Shown: in pieces, positions 34,432 through 42,301 of the stretch
Layout of the letters: each line of letters starts with the position of its first letter
Position numbering within the stretch: position 1 is the first letter of the stretch
From: Methylomonas subterranea
Lineage (GTDB): Bacteria > Pseudomonadota > Gammaproteobacteria > Methylococcales > Methylomonadaceae
Direction of reading: 5' to 3'
Assembly (NCBI RefSeq): GCF_024505185.1
Contig: NZ_JANIBJ010000001.1
Coordinates: 124,001 to 188,000 of the forward strand
Length of the DNA: 64,000 nt
The notes under the pieces: generated by a model
Database searches by the model: none
Seen by the model: the letters and a program-made list of their open reading frames with translations, nothing else
Told to the model about the DNA's origin: nothing
Position numbers and translations under genes: made by a program

Positions 34432-34698
34432 ATGATCAGCTCTGAACAATTGCAACGCATCGCCTCCGCCATCCGTAGCCAGACTTTGAACGAAACGGTG
34501 GTAACGGCTCTCAGGGGTGAATATCCCGGTATCCATTTCACCTACTGCATGGACGACGATCTCCCCAATGTGGAACCGGTGCTGGAAGGCGAAAGTTTCA
34601 ATCTTTATCTGGTCGACGGCCGGGAACATTGTCTGTGCCTGACCAACAGCTATGAGCATGCGACCGGCATTGTGATAGCCGAAGTCATAGAAGACTAG
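34432..34698 (+). CDS. small nif-associated protein, DUF6129-like
   Basis: This 88-aa acidic protein has an N-terminal helix followed by alternating strands (VEPVLEGESFNLYLV, HCLCLTN). It resembles the small DUF6129 proteins that accompany nif genes, but I assign the family only tentatively. The role is unknown. An AAGGAAG ribosome binding site precedes the start. The next gene begins 8 bp after its stop. Confidence 0.6.
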   Translation: MISSEQLQRIASAIRSQTLNETVVTALRGEYPGIHFTYCMDDDLPNVEPVLEGESFNLYLVDGREHCLCLTNSYEHATGIVIAEVIED

Positions 34699-34706
34699 GG
34701 TCCAGC

Positions 34707-35471
34707 ATGGCCGAGCCCACCGAGTCCGTTTCCACGCCACTGGCCGATTGCAGTCTGTGCCCTTTTCGAAACAAAACCCTGTTGATGGGGCGCTGCATGC
34801 CGGGCGACACCTGTGTGCTGGCGGAAAGCGGTCGTCAGATCGACCGCTTTTTCCGGGTTAATCCCGCTTACGCGGTTTTATATTTACAGGACAGATTTTG
34901 GGAACGGCGTGCCATTGCCGTGCGCTATGCCCCGCAAAAAGCCCTGCACGCCTTGCTGACCGACGAAGACGAAGTGGTGCGGCGGGCGGTGGCCTATCGT
35001 TTACCTTCCAGTCAATTGCAGCATTTGATCGACGATCCGGATCGGGAAGTACGCATGACCGTGGCCGATCGCATCGATCCGGAATACCTGGAAGCCCTGG
35101 CCGACGACAGGGATTATATCGTGCGGCTGATGGTGGCCAAGCGCCTGCCGGCCGGGCGCTTATTCCGCTTCATCAAGGACGACGATGTGCAGGTGCGTAA
35201 AATCGTGGCCGAGCGTCTGCCGGAGGTGAGCTTGGGCCTGATGGTCAACGATCCGTCCGCCGACGTCCGCCGCATAGTCGCCGAACGCTTGCCGCCGGAA
35301 GATGCGGCGGCCCTGCTTAACGACAGCGATTGGGTGGTGCGCTACACGGTGGCCTTGAAAGCCGACCCGAAACATCTTACCGTATTGATTGACGATCCCG
35401 AACCCGATGTGCGCGAAGTGGCGCTGCGCCGTCTCAATTCAACCCACGCCCCGGATTCCGAACATGACTGA
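34707..35471 (+). CDS. Fe-S-containing leucine-rich-variant (LRV) repeat protein
   Basis: The 254-aa protein has an N-terminal cysteine cluster (C15, C18, C30, C36), the ligand set of the [4Fe-4S] cluster in the Azotobacter LRV protein. About seven 24-residue helical repeats follow, of the form D.D..VR..VA.RLP...L..L. LRV genes are found downstream of nif genes in Azotobacter and several methanotrophs. A molecular function is not established. Its stop overlaps the next start by 8 bp, so the two proteins are probably made together. Confidence 0.85.
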   Translation: MAEPTESVSTPLADCSLCPFRNKTLLMGRCMPGDTCVLAESGRQIDRFFRVNPAYAVLYLQDRFWERRAIAVRYAPQKALHALLTDEDEVVRRAVAYRLPSSQLQHLIDDPDREVRMTVADRIDPEYLEALADDRDYIVRLMVAKRLPAGRLFRFIKDDDVQVRKIVAERLPEVSLGLMVNDPSADVRRIVAERLPPEDAAALLNDSDWVVRYTVALKADPKHLTVLIDDPEPDVREVALRRLNSTHAPDSEHD

Positions 35472-36426
35472 GCCTCGTTTGATGCTTGCCGGACAAGATA
35501 TTACCGAATGCTGTAAAAAAATCATCCCCGGCCAAACCGAAGACTTACTGTTAAGCCAACTGCAAGGTCTGATAGCCGATTATCCGATTCAATTGGCCTT
35601 GGCCGGCGAAGAGTGGTATCGGCTGGGCGGCGTAGTCGATATGGACGGGCAGCGGATAGCCAACGATTTGATCGAATGGGCGGAACGCACCTATCTGGAA
35701 TGCGGGCAAAATCTGCAAACCTTGATCGATTACACCGTCGAACAAAAACTGATTGCCACCAAGCAAACAGGCAAAACCTTGTATTTCGTGGTGCAGACCG
35801 GCGACAGGGCCGAGGATTTCACCCTGATAGAGATCGACAAGACCCACGAAGTCACCGACCGCATGCTGGTTAATCCACTGCAGCCGCCGGAGGATTTGGA
35901 AGAATTCATCGATCCTCTGCAACCCTTTTGCATAGAAAGCTACGGTTTCGGCCATTCGCGCTATACCTATCGCCGCAAAACCGACGTCAAGCTTTTTATG
36001 GACGTCATCAACGAACGCCACCGGGGCGAACATCCGGTGCAGCGTTTCATGGATGATTGGAACAGAAGCAGCGCCGGGCAGAAAAAACGCCTGTCCGACG
36101 AATGGATCATCCGCCCGTACCAGCACACCGGGCGCTTCGGCGAGCAGATCGTCAACGTCGACATCATCAACACCCAACAATACATCTTGCCGCATCTGGA
36201 AGACTTTTCCGGAAAAAAAGGCAATGCCCTCAGCAGTTTGCTGAATCGTTTCGACCGTCAGGCCGGTTATCCCTTTGCCTGGTTTTTCTACATGCTGAAG
36301 GGCAAACAGGTTTCGACCCATTGCGCCGAAGCGGTTTACCGCGACATTGCCGGCGATTTTGCCTACCTGGGCCAGCGCGACGAGGCCGTATTGAGGGATT
36401 GGATCGCCAGTCCGTATAACGTGTGA
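35464..36426 (+). CDS. nif-operon protein of unknown function
   Basis: The 320-aa soluble protein begins at ATG 35464, inside the end of the LRV gene. No signal peptide or membrane segment is visible. It has mixed alpha/beta character, a few scattered cysteines (for example CCKK near residue 14) and no catalytic motif I recognise. The tight overlap with the LRV gene and its place at the end of the nif operon point to a nitrogen-fixation accessory role; this is inference from context only. Confidence 0.7.
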   Translation: MTEPRLMLAGQDITECCKKIIPGQTEDLLLSQLQGLIADYPIQLALAGEEWYRLGGVVDMDGQRIANDLIEWAERTYLECGQNLQTLIDYTVEQKLIATKQTGKTLYFVVQTGDRAEDFTLIEIDKTHEVTDRMLVNPLQPPEDLEEFIDPLQPFCIESYGFGHSRYTYRRKTDVKLFMDVINERHRGEHPVQRFMDDWNRSSAGQKKRLSDEWIIRPYQHTGRFGEQIVNVDIINTQQYILPHLEDFSGKKGNALSSLLNRFDRQAGYPFAWFFYMLKGKQVSTHCAEAVYRDIAGDFAYLGQRDEAVLRDWIASPYNV

Positions 36427-36504
36427 TTTGACACCAGCGGCTTGCCGTGATGTCGACATCCAGCGGGTGAGGCTTTTGCCGGCGGCTGTTTTTTGCCGAA
36501 ATGC

Positions 36505-36534
36505 TTGACAATGATCGGCAACAGGCTCTAGGCT
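36505..36534 (+). promoter_or_regulatory. possible sigma-70 promoter
   Basis: A perfect TTGACA (36505-36510) and TAGGCT (36529-36534) are separated by 18 bp, 31 bp before ATG 36565. This would give the propeller-like gene its own promoter, separate from the nif operon. Confidence 0.4.
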
Positions 36535-36564
36535 CAGTTGACCTTTCCGCCGCAGGAGTACGCC

Positions 36565-38508
36565 ATGAACTTATCAGCAGTTGGTTTTTTAGGTGCCGTC
36601 CTTGCAATTTGCTGGGCCGTCGATGCGCAAGCCGTCAGCATCACGCAACGGGCCGGTAATAACTTCCGCACCGCCGCGAACAATCGCGAGTTCGTTCTGA
36701 ACAAATCCAATGTGAATGCCAACGATTTCGGCCTGCTGCGCATTCACGATTTCAACGCCAAGGTGGAAACTCAGCCGTTGGTAGTCGAAAAAGGCGCCGG
36801 GTCGGATGACTTGGTGATTATCACCACCATGAAAAACGAAGTCATAGGCATCAACGCCCGCACCAATGCCCGGGTCTACGATGTCAAATTGGGGCCGGAA
36901 ATCAGTTCCCAAGACATGGATATGTGGAAACACACCCCCACCTGGGGCATTTCCGCCACGCCGATTATCGATCCGGCTACCGACACCCTGTATGTGGCGG
37001 CCTGGCTGAAAAAAGACGACGACAACCGCTTCCGCGATTATTGGATATTTGCGTTGAATCCCCTGAACGGTAGCCGGAAGGCGGAACCGGTGCGGATTTT
37101 CGGGCAGTCCCAGGAAGGCAACGGCTGCTGGTTTAACGATGCCGGCGCTGTTTACAGACAGAATAATCAAACCAGGCAATACGTTTATCCAAAATTGCGC
37201 GCCGGGCTGGCGCTCACCGAAAATCACGGCTTGGTGCTAGCCTTTGCCGCAAACGGCGAGTCCTTGATGGGCGGGCGGAAAAATCCGCACGGCTTTGTGG
37301 TGGCCTACGATACCCGCGGTTTGCTGGGGCGGGATGGGGTTTCCCGCCAACCCGCCATGTTCTGCGCCACCTCGTTCAACGGCTGGGGCGCCGGCATTTG
37401 GCATGCCGGCGGCGCGCCGGTCACCGAAGGCGACATGATTTACGTAGCCACTTCCAACGGCACCTCCAATAACGGCGATGTCGATCTGGCGGAAAGCATG
37501 ATCAAATTGCGTTTTGTCCCCGGTAGCGGCGGCGCCCGGCCGCTGCTGGAAAAAGTCGATTATTACAAGGCGTTCCTGGACGAGCGCAAGTCCGGCGGCG
37601 GCTGTTTGTGGCGGGATAACAACTCCGAAGTGTCCTGCGGCCGCGGCGGTGTCGGCAGCGCCGCCGCCGACTGGGATTTCGGCGCGGCCGGGCCGATGCT
37701 GGTGCCGGGCTCCAGTCTGCTGCTGCAAGGCACCAAGGACGGCATTATTTATTCGCTGGACAAGTTCAATCTGGGAAAAAATGATCGCTTCAACCAATTG
37801 TTATCCAAGCCGCCGTTGGTGGCCTCTTATTACGGTGGCGACCTCAACCAAAATTGGGACAGGGCCCAGCATTTGAATCGCAGTCTACCGTGTCCGGCCT
37901 CCGGACACAGCGACCATGGCTGGTTTATGCCGTGCGGCGACCCGGAAAACAACAAAATGCATCACATTCATGCGCTGGCACTGGCTCAGCGTAACCAGAC
38001 CGGCGGCATTGTTTATGTCTGGGGCGAAAACTCCCGTTTGAAAAGCTATAACTTTTCCACCCTGGACGGCGAATTGCCGACTTTTAGGGCCGAGGGCGAA
38101 GATATGGCGTCCGTGGGTTACGAATCGCCCGGCGGCATGCCTGGCGGGCTATTGATGTTGTCCGGCAAGCCGTCCGCCAGTTCCACTTTTCCGCATGCGA
38201 TCGATTTCGGTTCGGCAATTCTGTGGTCGGTATATTCCAAGTTCGGCGACGCCAACAAGGAGTTTGCCGAAGGTCAATTGGTGGCTTACGACGCCACCGG
38301 CATAGAGCAGGGTAAGCGCATGAAGCGCCTGTTTCGCACCGGCGACGATAACAACGGCGGGCTGGGGAAAATGTCCAGAATGATCCCGCCGGTGGTAGCC
38401 AACGGCAGGGTCTATGTAATGATTTACCGCGTCAACACCGATGATTGCACGGTACCCGACAATCAGTTGAAGGTGTGCAGTCAGTTGAAAGTGTATGGCT
38501 TGAGATAA
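36565..38508 (+). CDS. exported beta-propeller-like protein
   Basis: The 647-aa protein has a signal peptide (cut near VDAQA, residue about 23). It then shows repeated blades resembling PQQ-type or quinoprotein-like propellers, such as SATPIIDPATDTLYVAAW and DYWIFALNPLNG. Cysteines occur in pairs (CWF, CATS, CLW, SCGRG), perhaps as disulfides. No haem motif is present. The start at ATG 36565 has GGAG upstream. Enzymatic activity cannot be stated. It lies between the nif operon and a phosphate transporter gene, with no clear link to either. Confidence 0.6.
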   Translation: MNLSAVGFLGAVLAICWAVDAQAVSITQRAGNNFRTAANNREFVLNKSNVNANDFGLLRIHDFNAKVETQPLVVEKGAGSDDLVIITTMKNEVIGINARTNARVYDVKLGPEISSQDMDMWKHTPTWGISATPIIDPATDTLYVAAWLKKDDDNRFRDYWIFALNPLNGSRKAEPVRIFGQSQEGNGCWFNDAGAVYRQNNQTRQYVYPKLRAGLALTENHGLVLAFAANGESLMGGRKNPHGFVVAYDTRGLLGRDGVSRQPAMFCATSFNGWGAGIWHAGGAPVTEGDMIYVATSNGTSNNGDVDLAESMIKLRFVPGSGGARPLLEKVDYYKAFLDERKSGGGCLWRDNNSEVSCGRGGVGSAAADWDFGAAGPMLVPGSSLLLQGTKDGIIYSLDKFNLGKNDRFNQLLSKPPLVASYYGGDLNQNWDRAQHLNRSLPCPASGHSDHGWFMPCGDPENNKMHHIHALALAQRNQTGGIVYVWGENSRLKSYNFSTLDGELPTFRAEGEDMASVGYESPGGMPGGLLMLSGKPSASSTFPHAIDFGSAILWSVYSKFGDANKEFAEGQLVAYDATGIEQGKRMKRLFRTGDDNNGGLGKMSRMIPPVVANGRVYVMIYRVNTDDCTVPDNQLKVCSQLKVYGLR

Positions 38509-38784
38509 GCAATTCGCCCCTCGGCTAGCGGATGATTCGGCGAGGAGGAGGCCGATCCCATTGTCGAGCTCCGCCTGTTTCCCGAAATTCCAGCCAGCCC
38601 GCCAAACATTGTTAGAATTGCCTTAGCGTTAGGATTCCGCCCACAATAACTTCCGCATTCTGTTCCCTCTCCCAGCGGGTTAGAGTGAGGGATTAAAGAG
38701 GCAAGTGATCAGGGACGGAATCCTTTACGGTATTGGCTTAAACATGCACGACAGGGAAGTCGCAACAATAATGGGGAAGGCGGA
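38509..38784. other. 276-bp intergenic region, no gene seen
   Basis: The gap holds an imperfect inverted repeat near 38662-38692 (CCCTC / GAGGG) and no coding frame of its own. It presumably includes the promoter of the cotransporter gene, which I could not identify. Confidence 0.4.
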
Positions 38785-40614
38785 ATGGACAACACGATTA
38801 AACACAGCCTGTTTGTTTTGCTGTTCGCTTTGTTGGGTTTGGGTTTTTGGCTCAGCGCGGATTTTAAAACCATAGTCGCCGGCATAGCGGTTTTCGTGTT
38901 TGGCATGTTGTCCCTGCAAAAAGGCTTCAAGTTTTTTACCGGCGGCGTGCTGGAGCGCCTATTGCGCAATGCCACCGACAACATGGTCAAACGCTTGTTG
39001 TTCGGTATTGTCACCACTACCTTGATGCAGTCCAGTTCCTTATTGTCGGTGCTGGTGATCTCCTTTATCAGTGCCGGCTTGTTGGACTTGACCGCTGGCA
39101 TCGGCATCATTTTCGGCGCCAACATAGGCACGACCACCGGCGCTTGGCTGGTGGCGGGTTTCGGACTTAAAGTGAATATTTCCGGCTATGCGATGCCGTT
39201 GCTGGTATTCGGCGTATTGCTGCATTTCGCCAAACGGAAAAGCTATCAGGGCGTGGGACACATTCTGTTGGGGCTGGGTTTTTTATTTCTCGGCATTCAG
39301 TACATGAAAGACGGTTTGGATGCTTTCAAGGGCAATATTGATCTTAGTCAATTCGCGATGACCGGCCTGAGCGGCCTTTTGACCTATGTGCTGCTGGGTA
39401 TCGCGGTGACCGTGGTCATTCAAGCCAGCGGGGCGACCATGGTACTGATCATTGCGGCGCTGGCCAGTCACCAGATCAGCTATGAAAATGCCTTGGCGCT
39501 GGCGGTAGGTTCCAATTTGGGGACTACGATTACGGCGGTTTTAGGCGCATTCGGCGCCAATATCAAGGGTAAGCGCTTGGCTGGGGCTCATGTGCTGTTC
39601 AACCTGTTTACCGGCGTGTTGGCGATTGTTTTTCTGCGGCAATTCATCTGGCTGGTGGATTGGCTTTGCGATTATGCCGGCATAGCGCCGGATGATTACA
39701 CCCTGAAACTGGCGATGTTTCATAGCGTCTTCAATGTAGTTGGCGTCGTCGTCATGTTGCCGCTGTCGGGGCTGTTGGCGAGGCTATTGGAAACCTTCAT
39801 GCGGGAGAAAACAGCCAGCGTCGAACTGCCGCGCTTTCTGACCAAGTCGGCCTTGCAATATCCCGACACTGCAGTCGAGTCCGTGCATCAGGAAACCAGG
39901 CATTTGTACGAAAATGTCACCCATGTCATTTTAAGAGCATTGGGGCTGCACAGGCGGGACGTGTATTCCGGACAGGATTTGACTGAGGTAATCGGCCAAT
40001 ACCCGGAGATTAAGGACTACGATATCGACGACGCCTATGAGCGCAATATCAAGGGCTTATATAGCGCGATCATCGAATTTGTCAGTCAGGCCCGCTTTAC
40101 CTGGGAAATGAAGCAATCGGGACGTTTATATTGGTTGCGCGAGGCCAATTTGAAGTTGGTGGAAGCGGTAAAAGCGGTCAAACATTTACAGAAGAACTTG
40201 TTAAAACACCACCGTTCCTATAACCGCTATCAGGCCGAGGAATACGACCGTATCCGTTTTCAGATAGCCTTCGTGATCCGCGAATTGCGGAAAATCAAGG
40301 ACACGGAGCAGGTCAACGAGTTGCCTCTGTTGACGCTGGACGCCCTTAAGGGACGCATCAAGGAGCAGCGCCAAGCCGCCATCGAGATTATCGAAAACCT
40401 GATTCGCGAGCGCAAAATCAGCGCCGAGGCCGGCACCTCGTTGCTAAATGATAGTTCATATGTTTATGAAATACAGAGTAATCTGATCCGTATGGCGGAA
40501 ACGGTATTCATTAACCACGCGGCCGATTCGGTCAAGGCGGAGAAGGAACTGGCCTTGACCGATCATGAGATGCTGGCGGTGATTCGGCCCACGCAGGCGG
40601 TAGACCATGAATAA
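38785..40614 (+). CDS. Na/Pi cotransporter family protein
   Basis: The 609-aa protein has about nine membrane helices in residues 5-350, containing the duplicated signature of the Na/Pi symporter family. QSSS at about residue 76 comes with GANIGTT in the first half, and QASG at about residue 213 with GSNLGTT in the second. The C-terminal 240 residues are helical and PhoU-like. It should import phosphate with sodium across the inner membrane, or regulate such uptake. The small coiled-coil gene downstream overlaps it by 8 bp. Confidence 0.85.
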   Translation: MDNTIKHSLFVLLFALLGLGFWLSADFKTIVAGIAVFVFGMLSLQKGFKFFTGGVLERLLRNATDNMVKRLLFGIVTTTLMQSSSLLSVLVISFISAGLLDLTAGIGIIFGANIGTTTGAWLVAGFGLKVNISGYAMPLLVFGVLLHFAKRKSYQGVGHILLGLGFLFLGIQYMKDGLDAFKGNIDLSQFAMTGLSGLLTYVLLGIAVTVVIQASGATMVLIIAALASHQISYENALALAVGSNLGTTITAVLGAFGANIKGKRLAGAHVLFNLFTGVLAIVFLRQFIWLVDWLCDYAGIAPDDYTLKLAMFHSVFNVVGVVVMLPLSGLLARLLETFMREKTASVELPRFLTKSALQYPDTAVESVHQETRHLYENVTHVILRALGLHRRDVYSGQDLTEVIGQYPEIKDYDIDDAYERNIKGLYSAIIEFVSQARFTWEMKQSGRLYWLREANLKLVEAVKAVKHLQKNLLKHHRSYNRYQAEEYDRIRFQIAFVIRELRKIKDTEQVNELPLLTLDALKGRIKEQRQAAIEIIENLIRERKISAEAGTSLLNDSSYVYEIQSNLIRMAETVFINHAADSVKAEKELALTDHEMLAVIRPTQAVDHE

Positions 40615-40846
40615 AATCAAACTAATGACCCGGTTGGAGGCTTTTTTCAATTCCGATGTGAAGGAAGAGAAGAAAAAAGTGGAAGAGATCAAAGGTGTAA
40701 TCAAAAAGCTGAAAGCCAAGCAAAACAAAATTAAAAAAATGCTGGAAGTCTGCCCCGATCAGGATATGAAAAATGCGCTGCAATTGGAGGTTAACATCAT
40801 CCAGGCGCAAATCGATAAAGGCGAGGCAGTGTTGAAAAATCTCTAA
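40607..40846 (+). CDS. small coiled-coil protein coupled to the Na/Pi cotransporter
   Basis: This 79-aa, Lys/Glu-rich protein is predicted to be almost entirely helical (VEEIKGVIKKLKAKQNKIKK). Its ATG overlaps the end of the cotransporter gene (ATGAATAA), so it is translationally coupled. Similar short helical proteins occasionally follow PhoU-domain transporters. I do not recognise a named family. Confidence 0.65.
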   Translation: MNKIKLMTRLEAFFNSDVKEEKKKVEEIKGVIKKLKAKQNKIKKMLEVCPDQDMKNALQLEVNIIQAQIDKGEAVLKNL

Positions 40847-40900
40847 AGCTGGTTTCGACTCAGCCAGCCGCCGGAACGGAACTACTGCCGAGCCAGCTTT
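40845..40900. terminator. possible bidirectional terminator
   Basis: AAAGCTGG at 40845-40852 is the inverse of CCAGCTTT at 40893-40900, in the gap between convergent genes. A T precedes the first arm and a T follows the second. The 40-nt loop is long and has internal GC pairing, so confidence is limited. Confidence 0.35.
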
Positions 40901-40920
40901 TGGCGGCCGGCCAGGATGGC

Positions 40921-42294
40921 TTAAACCTGATCCAGTTGGTGGCGGATCAAATCCTGCAGGCCGTGTTTTTCCACCAGACTGTAAAGCGTCGGTCGCGCAA
41001 TGCCCAACAGTCGGGATGTTTCCGAGATGTTGTAGTCACTGTATAGCAGTGCGCGTTTAATGGCCGATAATTCCGCCGCTTCTCTTACTGCCTTTAAATT
41101 CAACGGCATGGCGTTATCGACTTGTTCCGACATTTCCATGTCTTGCAGCGTGATCAGGTTTGAGTCGGATAAAATCACCGCGCGTTTGAGTTTGTTTTCC
41201 AACTCTCGGATATTGCCCGGCCAAGCGTAGTTTTCCAATGCCTGGGCCGTATCCGGCGCAAAACGTTTTTCCTTGCAATTGTTTTGGTTGCAGTAGCGCT
41301 TCAACAGCGCATTGCCGATGGCCAGAATATCCCCTTCGCGTTCACGTAAGGCCGGGATTTCTATGCTGATTTCGCTGAGGCGGTAATACAAGTCAGCTCT
41401 AAACAGGTTTTGCTCAATCAGTTGCTGAATATTGCGATGGGTCGCGCAAATAATCCGTACATCAACAGCTATTTCCTTGCGTCCGCCTAGGCGCTCGATG
41501 ACACGCTCTTGAATGAAGCGCAGTAATTTGGCTTGCAGCGCGAAGGGCAGGTCGCCAATCTCATCCAGAAAAAATGTGCCGCCCTCGGCGTATTCGATCT
41601 TGCCCTTGGTTTGGTTGACCGCGCCGGTAAATGCGCCTTTTTCGTAACCGAATAACTCGCTTTCCAATAAAGTATCCGGGATCGCGGCGCAATTAACCGC
41701 CACGAAGGGCTTTTGCGCGCGCGGGCTTTGCGAGTGTATGGCCTTGGCCAGCAGTTCCTTGCCGGTGCCGCTTTCGCCCAATAACATGACGGTGGCTTGG
41801 GTTGGGGAGATTCTGTCTATCATGCGCATTACAGATAGCATTTGGGGACTGGTAGCGATAATGCCGCTGCTAAATGCTTGTTGCTGCTGAAGATTTCTAA
41901 AGTCGGTTTCCAGCGCATGCAGGTGGAAGGCCCTGGCAATGATCATATTGAGTATGTCAGCATCAACCGGTTTTTGATAAAAATCGTAAGCGCCTTGGGC
42001 AACGGCCTCAATGGCATTGGCGCGGTCGTCGTTTCCGGTGACGACAATAACTTTCGTATGCGGGGCTAATTCCAGTATTTCCTTGAGTGTGGCCAAGCCC
42101 TCGCTGGCATTGGTCGGATCCGGCGGGAGGCCGAGGTCGAGCGTGACAACGCTGGGCATGTGGCGCCTCAGGGCCGCTATGGCTTCCGACCGATTATTGG
42201 CCAGGATGATGTCGTATTGTTCCAGACTCCATTTAAGTTGCTTTTGCAGGCCCGGGTCGTCTTCGACGATTAACAGTTGATTGGATACTGGCAT
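40921..42294 (-). CDS. prsR: PrsR, sigma-54-dependent response regulator
   Basis: The 457-aa protein has a receiver domain (residues about 5-125, phospho-acceptor Asp53 in TLDLGLP). An AAA+ sigma-54 interaction domain follows, with Walker A GESGTGKE and the GAFTGA loop that contacts sigma-54. A Fis-type helix-turn-helix ends the protein (ISETSRLLGIARPTLYSL). This is the architecture of the PEP-CTERM-box regulator PrsR, which pairs with PrsK. It starts 7 bp after prsK, so both are co-transcribed. Its targets usually include PEP-CTERM and exopolysaccharide genes; I found no matching sigma-54 site in this locus. Confidence 0.9.
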   Translation of the reverse strand: MPVSNQLLIVEDDPGLQKQLKWSLEQYDIILANNRSEAIAALRRHMPSVVTLDLGLPPDPTNASEGLATLKEILELAPHTKVIVVTGNDDRANAIEAVAQGAYDFYQKPVDADILNMIIARAFHLHALETDFRNLQQQQAFSSGIIATSPQMLSVMRMIDRISPTQATVMLLGESGTGKELLAKAIHSQSPRAQKPFVAVNCAAIPDTLLESELFGYEKGAFTGAVNQTKGKIEYAEGGTFFLDEIGDLPFALQAKLLRFIQERVIERLGGRKEIAVDVRIICATHRNIQQLIEQNLFRADLYYRLSEISIEIPALREREGDILAIGNALLKRYCNQNNCKEKRFAPDTAQALENYAWPGNIRELENKLKRAVILSDSNLITLQDMEMSEQVDNAMPLNLKAVREAAELSAIKRALLYSDYNISETSRLLGIARPTLYSLVEKHGLQDLIRHQLDQV

Positions 42295-42301
42295 GGTTTT
42301 A

